Shown: positions 55,991 to 64,000 of the stretch, one piece after another
Position numbering within the stretch: position 1 is the first letter of the stretch
Layout: the number at the start of each line of letters is the position of its first letter
From: Aliidiomarina shirensis
GTDB taxonomy: Bacteria > Pseudomonadota > Gammaproteobacteria > Enterobacterales > Alteromonadaceae
Direction of reading: 5' to 3'
Assembly (NCBI RefSeq): GCF_003987345.1
Contig: NZ_PIPP01000005.1
Span: 1-64,000 of the forward strand
DNA length: 64,000 bases
Notes under the pieces: generated by a model
Told to the model about the DNA's origin: nothing
Seen by the model: the letters and a program-made list of their open reading frames with translations, nothing else
Databases searched by the model: none
Program-made: the position numbers and the translations under genes

Positions 55991-56034
55991 ATTAGAACTA
56001 TATTGGCTATATAGGTCATAATTAGCCCTATATA
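55991..56034. promoter_or_regulatory. Direct repeats between GST and WYL regulator
   Basis: ATTAGAACTATATT (55991) and ATTAGCCCTATATA (56021) are 30 bp apart, about three helical turns, in the divergent promoter region. Candidate binding sites for the WYL regulator. Confidence 0.5.
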
Positions 56035-56081
56035 AAATAATTATTCAAAATAAATTTCCCAATGCTAGGAACACGAACCAA

Positions 56082-57026
56082 ATGGCCGGCCCAACAACAC
56101 GCGTACTCGCGTTGCTCGAGTTACTGCAATCTCATAAGCGTTTAAAGGGTAGCGAGCTTGCAGCCTTACTTGGTGTGGATAAACGAACCGTTAGGCGTTA
56201 TATCAGTGCGCTTGAAGAACTCGGTATTCCGGTTACAACGGAACATGGTCCGCATGGGGGCTACATGTTGGTGGCAGGTTTTAAGCTACCGCCAATGATG
56301 TTCACGCACGAAGAAACTCTCGCGCTTTCGTTAGGTTTACTGGCAGCAAAGGCTTTGCAGTTAACCGATACATCTCCGGCACTCACTAGTGTTCAAGCAA
56401 AACTTGAACGTGTGATGCCTGAACACATTCAAGCACGAGCCCGTTCAATTACACAGCACACCAATCTAATTCTGCCAAATACCGGCCTACCGCAAGAGCA
56501 ACCGTTGTTAATGCCCTTGATGGAAGCCATAGAGACTCGACGGCGGGTGGAGATTATTTACGTTGGTCAAGATCAACCTGAACTGCAACGTGAGGTAGAC
56601 CCCTACGGTATGTTTTATCGCTTGGGGCATTGGTACATAGGCGGGTTTTGCCAACTTCGGCAAGCGTTGCGCATCTTCCGTTTGGATAGGTTGAAAGAAG
56701 TGAAATTATTGAAAGCAACCTTTGAGCGGCCTGAGAACTATAACGCCGCCGACCAATTCAAAGAAAGTTTATGCTCCATGCAGGGCAATTTAGAGGTGCG
56801 GGTTCAATTACACACCGATCTAGCGAACGCGCAACGAGAATTAGGTTCAAGTGCAAATATTTTGAAGCAAGAAGGTGATTTTGTATTCATTGAAACCATG
56901 GTCGATAGTGAGCACTGGTTTGCGTGGTGGCTAACGCGCCTACCTTTTGATTTCACTATAATCAGCCCTAACGAATTAAAAAGTGCTATGCGCCAGCGCG
57001 CCGAACAACTTCTCAGTTACTGCTAA
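56082..57026 (+). CDS. YafY-type WYL transcriptional regulator
   Basis: 314 residues: N-terminal HTH_11 (LKGSELAALLGVDKRTVRRYISALEELG, seen as LAALLGVDKRTVRRYI), a WYL domain (RRVEIIYVGQDQPELQREVDPYGMFYRLGHWYIGGFC, key GHWYIGG) and a C-terminal WCX extension. WYL domains sense nucleic acids or small ligands. Likely controls the divergent GST gene. Confidence 0.85.
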   Translation: MAGPTTRVLALLELLQSHKRLKGSELAALLGVDKRTVRRYISALEELGIPVTTEHGPHGGYMLVAGFKLPPMMFTHEETLALSLGLLAAKALQLTDTSPALTSVQAKLERVMPEHIQARARSITQHTNLILPNTGLPQEQPLLMPLMEAIETRRRVEIIYVGQDQPELQREVDPYGMFYRLGHWYIGGFCQLRQALRIFRLDRLKEVKLLKATFERPENYNAADQFKESLCSMQGNLEVRVQLHTDLANAQRELGSSANILKQEGDFVFIETMVDSEHWFAWWLTRLPFDFTIISPNELKSAMRQRAEQLLSYC

Positions 57027-57027
57027 C

Positions 57028-57072
57028 TGTCCGATCATTCACTTCCGGACAACACGGGTGTCCGCGGACACC
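57028..57072 (+). promoter_or_regulatory. Upstream activator sites for the NtrC-type regulator
   Basis: A perfect 16-bp palindrome GGTGTCCGCGGACACC at 57057-57072 and a second, wider-spaced pair TGTCCG (57028-57033)/CGGACA (57046-57051). They sit 55-100 bp before the sigma-54 promoter, where an enhancer-binding protein would act. Confidence 0.82.
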
Positions 57073-57125
57073 TACCTGAATAATGCAAAATTAGAATATC
57101 CATAAAAATCAATGGGATAAATTTC

Positions 57126-57141
57126 TGGCCCGCTTCTTGCT
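57126..57141 (+). promoter_or_regulatory. Sigma-54 promoter
   Basis: TGGCCCG-CTTC-TTGCT matches the -24/-12 consensus TGGCACG-N4-TTGCT with GG and GC correctly 12 bp apart, 39 bases before the adaptor start. Confidence 0.88.
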
Positions 57142-57179
57142 TTATCTAAACCATATTTAAAAAAATAGGTTTAGCATTC

Positions 57180-58448
57180 ATGATTCAAGATACATCACAA
57201 CAAGACAGAGTAATTGAACGCCCCACAAAGGAAACGTCCAAGCGAGTGATTTTTATCATGTTCGCCACTATTTTTATTGCGATATTGGTTATCGCCTTTT
57301 TTCAGTTCAGTTCAACTACCTCTGGGCTCGTTGTGAAGCGAAATCAACTACAAATTGCAACCGTGGTACGGGGTGACTTATTACGCGATATTTCGGTTCA
57401 AGGCCGGATCGTTGCAGCGAACGCCCCAACGTTATACAGCCGTGAGCTTGGCCAAGTTCAACTATTTAAGCAACCCGGGGAGAGTGTGCTCGAGGGTGAA
57501 CTCTTAGCTTCGGTTGCTAGCCCTGAATTGCAAAGTAATTTGCAGCAAGAGGCGTCCATTTATGCACGCATGCAAAGTGAAGCAGAACGTACAACGTTGA
57601 TGGCGCGGCAACAGCGGTTAGATATGGAGCAACTAATGAATACGGCCGAGGTTAACTTACTTGCTGCTAAACGCGAACTACAGCGAGCGCAGCAATCAAT
57701 TGACCTCAATGTCATTCGCCGGCTGGATTTTGATATTGCCCAAGATAACCTCACCCGCGCGGAAATGGAGTACAACCATGCAAAGCGCAAAGTAGAGCTG
57801 GCTGCTGAGCAATTGAGCTTTGAACAAACATCACGAGAACAAGACCTTCATCGCCAAGAACTTGTGGTCAATGAACTCGAACGCAGAGTTGCAGCCCTCA
57901 ACATTACCGCGCCAGTAACCGGGCAATTGGGCAGCTGGCTTACCGAACAACAAAGCCATGTTCTTCCGGGACAAGCGTTGCTCACCGTTATCGATTTAAG
58001 CCAATACGAAGCTGAGCTCTCGGTTCCAGAAAGCCATGCCCGCGATTTACAACCGGGGCAGCAGGTTGATATTACCCTCGGAGGTGAACAGTTAACCGGC
58101 TCTATAAGCACAATTGCCGCGGAAGTTCGCAACAATCAGGTTATTGCTCGTGTGCGCTTTACCGAATCAGATGCTACTCAACTACGACAAAGCCAGCGCT
58201 TAACCGCCCGGGTAATACTGGAGCATAAAAGTAACGTGTTGAAAATTCCTCGCGGTGATTTTGTTAGCTCCGGAGGAGGCCGCCAAGCTTACCAAGTGCT
58301 AGATAATCAAGCGGTTCGTAAGAATGTCATGTTAGGTGCGGTATCTGTGCAATGGGTTGAAATACTCGAAGGTGCTGTTGAAGGGGAAGAATGGGTTATT
58401 TCAAACCTAGCCGAATTTAAAGATCATCAAATTGTAAATATTAACTAA
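57180..58448 (+). CDS. MacA/HlyD-type efflux adaptor
   Basis: 422 residues. One N-terminal TM (VIFIMFATIFIAILVIAFFQF), lipoyl halves (LYSRELGQVQLFKQPGESV, then ITAPVTGQLGSWL), a long coiled-coil hairpin (about 115-215), beta-barrel and membrane-proximal domains. Links the ABC transporter to an outer-membrane channel. First gene of the sigma-54 operon. Confidence 0.88.
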   Translation: MIQDTSQQDRVIERPTKETSKRVIFIMFATIFIAILVIAFFQFSSTTSGLVVKRNQLQIATVVRGDLLRDISVQGRIVAANAPTLYSRELGQVQLFKQPGESVLEGELLASVASPELQSNLQQEASIYARMQSEAERTTLMARQQRLDMEQLMNTAEVNLLAAKRELQRAQQSIDLNVIRRLDFDIAQDNLTRAEMEYNHAKRKVELAAEQLSFEQTSREQDLHRQELVVNELERRVAALNITAPVTGQLGSWLTEQQSHVLPGQALLTVIDLSQYEAELSVPESHARDLQPGQQVDITLGGEQLTGSISTIAAEVRNNQVIARVRFTESDATQLRQSQRLTARVILEHKSNVLKIPRGDFVSSGGGRQAYQVLDNQAVRKNVMLGAVSVQWVEILEGAVEGEEWVISNLAEFKDHQIVNIN

Positions 58449-58463
58449 GAACAGGGTGTCCTT

Positions 58464-59177
58464 ATGATAACTATCAATAATTTAAGCAAAATTTTCCGTA
58501 CCGAGCTCATTGAAACGCACGCACTTCGAGATATTAATTTACACATTGAAGAAGGCGATTTTGCAGCACTTACCGGCCCTTCGGGCTCAGGCAAATCAAC
58601 TTTGCTAAACATCCTCGGTACCTTAGAGAGCTTCGATAGCGGCGAGTATTTTCTTGATGGCCAGCCGGTACAAGGGTTATCAGATGCCGCTTTATCTCGC
58701 CTTAGAAACGAGAAAATCGGATTTATATTTCAAAGCTTTAATCTGATAAAAGATTTTAGTATCTACGACAACATCGAGTTGCCTTTGCGCTACCGCGGTT
58801 TCAATGCCAAAGAACGGAAGCAACGTATTGAAGAGGCATTAGAGCTTGTTGGCTTGCAGGCACGAAGCAGCTACCTGCCTGGCCAGCTTTCCGGTGGTCA
58901 ACAACAGCGGGTTGCTATTGCGCGGGCTATTGCTGGCAAACCTCGTATTCTGCTTGCCGATGAACCCACAGGTAATCTCGATTCGTTAATGGCGCGCCAA
59001 GTCATGGAATTGCTGCAACAGATTAATGAGCAAGGCTGCACCGTTCTAATGGTTACGCACGATCCAGATCAAGCTCGGCGCGCAGCGAGACACATACAAA
59101 TTGTGGATGGCCAACTCCATGATTCCACCCTATATCAGCCTTTAAGCCAGCCTTTAGCTGAAACACTGGGAGACTAA
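58464..59177 (+). CDS. MacB/LolD-type ABC ATPase
   Basis: 237 residues with Walker A GPSGSGKST, Q loop FIFQSFNLI, signature LSGGQQQR, Walker B ILLADEPTGNLD and switch His (MVTHD). Group of LolD/FtsE/MacB ATPases. Stop is one base before the next ATG-containing gene region (2-base gap). Confidence 0.93.
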   Translation: MITINNLSKIFRTELIETHALRDINLHIEEGDFAALTGPSGSGKSTLLNILGTLESFDSGEYFLDGQPVQGLSDAALSRLRNEKIGFIFQSFNLIKDFSIYDNIELPLRYRGFNAKERKQRIEEALELVGLQARSSYLPGQLSGGQQQRVAIARAIAGKPRILLADEPTGNLDSLMARQVMELLQQINEQGCTVLMVTHDPDQARRAARHIQIVDGQLHDSTLYQPLSQPLAETLGD

Positions 59178-59178
59178 A

Positions 59179-60483
59179 ATGGAACGTATTACCCATGAGC
59201 TAATGTTAGCTTTACGGGGCATAAAGCGTGCTCCCGCTCCGTATTTTTTAACCATTTTGATACTCAGCTTAGGTTTAGGGATATTTTTCTCAAACGCTAC
59301 GCTTTATTATTGGCTCAACAATGACCCACTGCCCCATAAGAGCCATACTCTATTTTTTCCTCAGATAAACGCTGGGGCTCATGAAGACGGTTCACGCGAG
59401 CCTCATCGAATACTGAGCTATCGTGATGTTCAACTATTAAGCACCAGTGATATTCCCTCGGCAAAAGCGGCAATGTTCCAATCTGCGGGTTACGCTAGGC
59501 TTCCCAGTGCAGAACAACGTAGCCCAACACCCGTTCATTTAAGAGCTACGCAACGCGATTTCTTTACTTTGTTTGATGTGCCGTTCTTACACGGGGGCCG
59601 TTGGCCTGACGATGCCGCCCGGCTTGAAATTATTCTCAGTAAGGCGAGCGCCGAGCGGTTCTTTGGCGAAACGAATGTCGTTGGTGAAACCTTACAACTG
59701 GGCAATGAGCTATTTAAAATTATTGGTGTGCTTGATGATTGGGCTCTGCTTCCGCGCTTGTATGATGTTCAAGCCGGGAATGGCGCGGCCGAAACAGCTG
59801 ATATCTATTTGCCTTGGGAAACGGCTTACGATCTATCGATAAAATCGAACACCAGAACAAGATCGGAAGATAATCGGAACTACAATGAGAATTTCGCAGT
59901 AAACGGTCGTGAAGGCTATTTTTTTCAATCCCAGTTTTGGGTGCAGCTCGATACACCAGAGCAGCAAGCGGCTTATGAACAATTCATGCAACAGGTAGTA
60001 CAAAGCGAGAAAGAAGCGGGCCGGCATCCGCGGCCATCAGCGAACCGGCTCACAAATATGAGCAACATCGCGGAAGCATTTGATGCTCGCAACCGCCAAC
60101 TTGATGTCTTCGCTCTCGTATCATTGTTGTTTTTGATTGTGTGTTTATTTAATGCCAGTCACTTGTCGTTGAATCGCTATCTGGCCAGCCAATACGAGTT
60201 CGGTTTGCGGCGGGCGCTTGGTGCTAGTAGAGGTCAGTTACAAAAACAAATCCTAGCTGATGTTCTCGTTAGCGCAACCATCGCTTTTGTATTCTCGCTA
60301 CTCGTTGCTGCAGGAGCCACCAAGCTCATTACTACTCTGCTGCCTTCTACACGAACACTTACCAGCTGGAATATTGAAATGGTTGCGGTTATGGCCTTGA
60401 TTGCTTTGATTGCCAGCTACGTTGTAACTGTATATCCCGCAATCCGTGCTTCTTTCGGCAGCTTAAGCCGACAAATAAAGTAA
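59179..60483 (+). CDS. FtsX/MacB-like ABC permease 1
   Basis: 434 residues: TM1 near the N-terminus (YFLTILILSLGLGIFFSNA), periplasmic MacB_PCD domain, and three C-terminal TMs typical of FtsX permeases (FALVSLLFLIVCLFNASHL, then GLRRALGASRGQL coupling loop). Confidence 0.88.
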   Translation: MERITHELMLALRGIKRAPAPYFLTILILSLGLGIFFSNATLYYWLNNDPLPHKSHTLFFPQINAGAHEDGSREPHRILSYRDVQLLSTSDIPSAKAAMFQSAGYARLPSAEQRSPTPVHLRATQRDFFTLFDVPFLHGGRWPDDAARLEIILSKASAERFFGETNVVGETLQLGNELFKIIGVLDDWALLPRLYDVQAGNGAAETADIYLPWETAYDLSIKSNTRTRSEDNRNYNENFAVNGREGYFFQSQFWVQLDTPEQQAAYEQFMQQVVQSEKEAGRHPRPSANRLTNMSNIAEAFDARNRQLDVFALVSLLFLIVCLFNASHLSLNRYLASQYEFGLRRALGASRGQLQKQILADVLVSATIAFVFSLLVAAGATKLITTLLPSTRTLTSWNIEMVAVMALIALIASYVVTVYPAIRASFGSLSRQIK

Positions 60484-60495
60484 CAGGAAAACGTT

Positions 60496-61680
60496 ATGAG
60501 CATCACTCTACTATTAAAATCACTGTCACAACGGAAAGTAATTACTGTTCTCCTTCTGGTTCAGCTTACGCTAACACTTGCTCTATTGAGTAACAGCGTT
60601 CTTCTGAGCCACCAAGCTTATTCATTAAGCAACCAACCTACAGGGCTCGATTTAGATTCGACACTTACCGTCGATTTGAACCCTACGGACGACAACCTGA
60701 TGTCACAGCCGGCTCTTGGGGGCTTAATTCAACGCCAATTAGAGGCTTTGCGTTTAATTCCTGGTGTCCGCCATGCCAGTTTTACCAATCAAACGCCTCT
60801 GCTTCCGGGGGGAATGAACGGCAATACATATGTTGAAGATCAAGAGGTAACGACAAATATCCCAGCTGTGCCCTTTAATTTCGCTGATCCAGAACTTTTT
60901 GATGCACTGCAAATGACATTGATACATGGTCGATGGCTTACCGCAGAAGATTCAGAAACCGACAGCGTGGTTTTAACTGAAACGTTAGCAACGCAACTAT
61001 TCGGCGAAAGTTCGAAGGCGGTCGGTCAACTCATAAATACTGGAACAGTTGTTGGCGTAGTTGCTGACATCATGTATCAACGTTTTTCTAGTGACCAATA
61101 CTATGCACTGTTTTTCAACGAAAAATTACCTAGTGCCGAGCATGGTTATAGCCTTATATTGAACGTTGAAAAAAGCGCTATTGATCGAGTTCGCCAGCAA
61201 GTAGCCGATGTGTTGCGGCAAGTGGAAGCGGAAACCGACGTCCTGCAAGTGAATACTCTGCGCCAGCTCCACCGAAGAGTATTTCAGCAGGAACGTGGCC
61301 TCGCTATTCTTTTATCTGCGCTCAGTGCCATGATGCTTTTAGTTGCGATGATTTCAGCGTATAGCCATGCACTTTTCCATGGGTTACAACAACAAAATGA
61401 AATCGGCATTAAACGCGCATTGGGTGCTAACAAAACGCGAATTCTTTTCGAAGTATTAAGCGAAAGTTGGCTAACCACCGGATTTGGTGCAATCCTCGGG
61501 ATTCTAGCAAGCTACCTTTTACAGCAGCAGTTGGCGAAAATTATTTCGCTTAGTCCTTTGCCATTATGGTTACCTGTTGGGGCGTCTGTACTCCTTCTGC
61601 TTTGTGTCACTATAGCTACATGGTATCCTGCATCTATTGCCACCCGGGTTTCTCCGGCTCACGCGACGAAAGCTCTCTAA
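60496..61680 (+). CDS. FtsX/MacB-like ABC permease 2
   Basis: 394 residues, same layout as the preceding permease but diverged: TM1 (VLLLVQLTLTLALLSNSVL), periplasmic domain, C-terminal FtsX domain with coupling segment GIKRALGANKTRI. The two probably form a heterodimer. Export substrate unknown; antimicrobial peptides or macrolides are possible by family. Confidence 0.86.
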   Translation: MSITLLLKSLSQRKVITVLLLVQLTLTLALLSNSVLLSHQAYSLSNQPTGLDLDSTLTVDLNPTDDNLMSQPALGGLIQRQLEALRLIPGVRHASFTNQTPLLPGGMNGNTYVEDQEVTTNIPAVPFNFADPELFDALQMTLIHGRWLTAEDSETDSVVLTETLATQLFGESSKAVGQLINTGTVVGVVADIMYQRFSSDQYYALFFNEKLPSAEHGYSLILNVEKSAIDRVRQQVADVLRQVEAETDVLQVNTLRQLHRRVFQQERGLAILLSALSAMMLLVAMISAYSHALFHGLQQQNEIGIKRALGANKTRILFEVLSESWLTTGFGAILGILASYLLQQQLAKIISLSPLPLWLPVGASVLLLLCVTIATWYPASIATRVSPAHATKAL

Positions 61681-63009
61681 ATGAAACTAAAAATCTTAGT
61701 CGTTGATGACAATCACCCAGTCTGTCAGGCCCTGCAAACACTTTTCTCATTGCAGGGCTATGCGGTATTTCTTGCCCAATCTCCGCAGGAAGCATTGAAG
61801 GTTTTAGCGCAACAGGACATCGATCTCGTACTGCAAGATATGAACTTTAGCCCTGCAGAGATGCATGGCGTTCAGGGTGAATCGTTGTTCTTTGATATTC
61901 GCGAAACATATCCGCAAATTCCAATTGTTTTAATGACCGCTTGGACACAACTTGAGACCGCTGTGGAGCTGGTTAAAGCAGGTGCAACCGACTACATTGC
62001 TAAACCTTGGAACGACAGCCGCCTGTTACTTACCGTTGCAAACGCATTAAAATTAAAGCATCTCGCCGAAGAACAACGTCGTAACCAACAGGAGCTCAGT
62101 GCTGCGTTTGCCGGTAAAGATTTATGTGGTTTAGTATTTGCCAGTAGCCAAATGCGGCAACTGTTACAAACCGCACTGCAACTGGCCCCTGCAAATGCAT
62201 CGGTTCTCATTACCGGCCCAAATGGTGCAGGTAAAGAGGGCATTGCAAATATCCTCCACGCGAACTCGCAACGCAGAGATAAACCATTTGTAAAAGTAAA
62301 TATGGGCGCTCTACCAACCGACCTGATGGAAGCTGAGTTGTTTGGCGCTGAAGCGGGCGCGTACAGTGGTGCCAACAAAACTCGCGTAGGCCGCTTTGAG
62401 GCCGCTGATGGTGGCACTCTATTTTTAGATGAAATCGGTAACTTACCGTTAGAAGGCCAAGCGAAACTATTACGCGTTCTTCAAACCGGTGAATATGAAC
62501 GGCTCGGATCAAGCGTTACTCGAAAAGTAGATGTTCGCCTTGTAAGTGCCACCAACACAAACTTAACGGAATCGATTGCCCAAGGATTATTTCGCCAAGA
62601 TTTGTATTATCGGGTAAACGTAGTGCAGTTGGCTCTTCCTGCGCTGAGCGAGAGACCAGACGATATTCTGCCTCTCGCACGCTATTTTCTTGCCGGAAAA
62701 AAGGAGCTTAGCGCTGAGGCAGAAGAACGTATGCTCGCGTATTCTTGGCCGGGTAATGTCCGAGAGCTCCAAAACGTTTGCCAACGCGCTTATTTACTCG
62801 GTGTAAACAACGAAGTTCAACTGGCCGATCTCGGTTTACCGAACGAGGAGCGTTCCGGTAAACGCACACTTGATGATTTCGGCCGCGAAGAACTAGAAAA
62901 AGCATTAAAAGATTCAAACGGGGTGATATCAAGAGCAGCAAAGCAGCTTGGTATAAGCCGGCAATCACTTTATCGCCGCATGGAGTACTACAAACTTGCG
63001 CCGCCTTAA
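61681..63009 (+). CDS. NtrC-family sigma-54 response regulator
   Basis: 442 residues. Receiver (VVDDNHPV, acceptor in VLQDMNFS, TAWT, KPW), AAA+ domain with Walker A GPNGAGKEG (variant of GESGTGKE), sigma-54 contact GAYSGA (variant of GAFTGA), Walker B TLFLDEIG, and a Fis-type HTH (RAAKQLGISRQSLYRRMEYY). Starts on the base after the permease stop. Expected to bind the palindrome at 57057 and activate its own operon. Confidence 0.92.
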   Translation: MKLKILVVDDNHPVCQALQTLFSLQGYAVFLAQSPQEALKVLAQQDIDLVLQDMNFSPAEMHGVQGESLFFDIRETYPQIPIVLMTAWTQLETAVELVKAGATDYIAKPWNDSRLLLTVANALKLKHLAEEQRRNQQELSAAFAGKDLCGLVFASSQMRQLLQTALQLAPANASVLITGPNGAGKEGIANILHANSQRRDKPFVKVNMGALPTDLMEAELFGAEAGAYSGANKTRVGRFEAADGGTLFLDEIGNLPLEGQAKLLRVLQTGEYERLGSSVTRKVDVRLVSATNTNLTESIAQGLFRQDLYYRVNVVQLALPALSERPDDILPLARYFLAGKKELSAEAEERMLAYSWPGNVRELQNVCQRAYLLGVNNEVQLADLGLPNEERSGKRTLDDFGREELEKALKDSNGVISRAAKQLGISRQSLYRRMEYYKLAPP

Positions 63010-64000
63010 ACTATGGTTGAATAGATTCAATTTAGTTACCGCCAGCCGGTTTAACTTATTGTGCTTGATACTAACGAGTATGGCTTTGGTAGTGCAACTG
63101 ATCTACCTCCCAGACATTCCGCTGCTCACTGCTGCCATTTGCCTGGGTGGCATAGTTCTAGCTTTCGCAAGCCGATGGGCGCTGAGCCCTTTGAAAAAAG
63201 AAATCCAGGCGCTAAATCATCACGCACAGAACTTACAAGACGGCAGTTTCAACACCAGTGCGAATCAACTTAGGGTTCGTGAGTTAGGCCCCCTAGCGAA
63301 CACCTTAAATTCAATGTCGGTAAAACTACAAAAGGAACGAGGTACTCTTTATCAGCGCGAATTATTGCTAGACACGGTTTTGCAGAGCAGCCCTACCGCA
63401 TTTATTTTAACCGACGCAAACGAGAATGTGCTGATGGTTAATCCAGCTGCATGCCAACTCATCAACACGGGAAAATCATTTGTAGGCAGTAAATTAAGTG
63501 CTGTTGTAGCTAATCAAGCTGAGTTAGCAAAAGCGCTTTCCAAACAACGGCAGGGATTAGTTCGTTTGCACGATGAAACGGTTTGGCATATCTCGGCGAA
63601 TCACTTTCAGCTAAACCATAAGCTGCATTGGTTATATCTGATAAAACCGCTTACCCGAGAAATTCGTCGCGAAGAACTTACTGCTTGGAAAAAACTACTA
63701 AGAATCATCGGCCACGAACTCAACAATACGTTAGCGCCTTTGTCATCGTTAGCATTTTCGGGGCAGCAACGAGCACAGGAACTAAACCAAAGCGAGCTCG
63801 CACAGTTCTTCGATACCATCAACGAGCGTAGCCGAGAACTGAATGATTTTGTTCAGGCATATATAAGTTTTGCTAAGCTCCCTCCACCCATACTCGAGGT
63901 TATGAATTGGCCTCGGCTGATAAATCAGCTTCAAGATTTATATGAGTTCGAACTTGAGGGTGAGCTACCTGCACTAGAATGGCGCGCTGATCGAAAACAA
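62996..64000 (+). CDS. NtrY-like sensor histidine kinase (partial)
   Basis: Open to the window end, 335 codons seen. Two TMs near the N-terminus (FNLLCLILTSMALVVQLIY, LLTAAICLGGIVLAFASRW), HAMP-like linker, PAS-like domain (LDTVLQSSPTAFILTDANENVLMVNPAAC, seen as SSPTAFILTDANENV), and H-box IIGHELNNTLAP. No ATG fits; the TTG at 62996, overlapping the regulator stop, is the most likely start. Partner of the sigma-54 regulator. Confidence 0.8.
   Translation, partial: MRRLKLWLNRFNLVTASRFNLLCLILTSMALVVQLIYLPDIPLLTAAICLGGIVLAFASRWALSPLKKEIQALNHHAQNLQDGSFNTSANQLRVRELGPLANTLNSMSVKLQKERGTLYQRELLLDTVLQSSPTAFILTDANENVLMVNPAACQLINTGKSFVGSKLSAVVANQAELAKALSKQRQGLVRLHDETVWHISANHFQLNHKLHWLYLIKPLTREIRREELTAWKKLLRIIGHELNNTLAPLSSLAFSGQQRAQELNQSELAQFFDTINERSRELNDFVQAYISFAKLPPPILEVMNWPRLINQLQDLYEFELEGELPALEWRADRKQ

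Overview
This window reads as an accessory, heavily rearranged region from a marine-type gammaproteobacterium (Alteromonadales-like, for example Idiomarina or Alteromonas relatives; this is inferred from gene types and moderate G+C, with no rRNA or intact housekeeping gene present). A visibly G+C-richer insert at 20.55-27.28 kb (mercury resistance plus ISL3-element passenger genes) was acquired from a different source. No rRNA, intact tRNA, CRISPR array, integrase or prophage was seen.

Layout. 0-0.15 kb: 5' end of a class C group II intron (minus strand) sitting directly after a terminator. 0.55-5 kb: IS ends, a hipBA toxin-antitoxin pair with three phased operators, an AraC/DJ-1 regulator and an S41 peptidase. 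5.1-11.1 kb: a czcCBA-type heavy-metal RND efflux operon. 11.2-12.4 kb: a truncated copy of the GGDEF sensor whose complete copy lies at 50.7 kb; the two form a direct repeat of about 1.18 kb. 12.4-13.4 kb: a hypothetical gene with a microsatellite and the stump of an arsenate-type GAPDH. 13.5-20.4 kb: a copper operon on the minus strand (small membrane protein, Cu+ ATPase, DUF411 protein, multicopper oxidase CopA, CopB, CopC, CopD). 20.55-27.28 kb: an ISPpu12-like ISL3 element with an 8-bp target duplication, itself invaded by a Tn21-type mer mini-transposon (merR-TPCAD); together they separate the copper operon from its divergent two-component system at 27.4-29.4 kb. 29.6-31.2 kb: a second, unrelated hipA-hipB pair.

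31.4-47.5 kb is a mosaic island. Three decayed copies of a module (hipB 3' end, palindrome, conserved spacer, 3' half of tRNA-Arg(CCG)) mark its internal boundaries. It holds a collapsed AraC/S41 copy, an array of integron-type cassettes with recognisable attC sites but no integrase in view (32.4-35.8 kb), a broken RibD-like deaminase, a coupled pair consisting of a dGTPase-like HD hydrolase and an archaeo-eukaryotic-primase-like protein (36.9-39.1 kb), IS3-family elements and remnants, and a small cluster of secreted-leader, EF-hand/RTX-like and Fic proteins (41.6-44.9 kb), followed by a class C group II intron 3' remnant.

47.5-64 kb looks like ordinary chromosome: an amidohydrolase lipoprotein, a DUF3667-type membrane protein, a Rnk/GreA-C-like protein, the full-length propeller-GGDEF sensor, a FAD oxidoreductase, a GST with a divergent WYL regulator, and a MacAB-like ABC efflux operon that encodes its own NtrC-family activator and NtrY-like kinase, driven by a clear sigma-54 promoter with a perfect palindromic upstream site.

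The order truncated copy - 39.5 kb insert - complete copy of the GGDEF gene fits single-crossover (Campbell) integration of a circle carrying the metal-resistance and cassette cargo. The best candidates for something undescribed are the dGTPase/AEP-like pair, the leader/EF-hand/Fic cluster, and the repeated hipB-palindrome-tRNA-Arg module.
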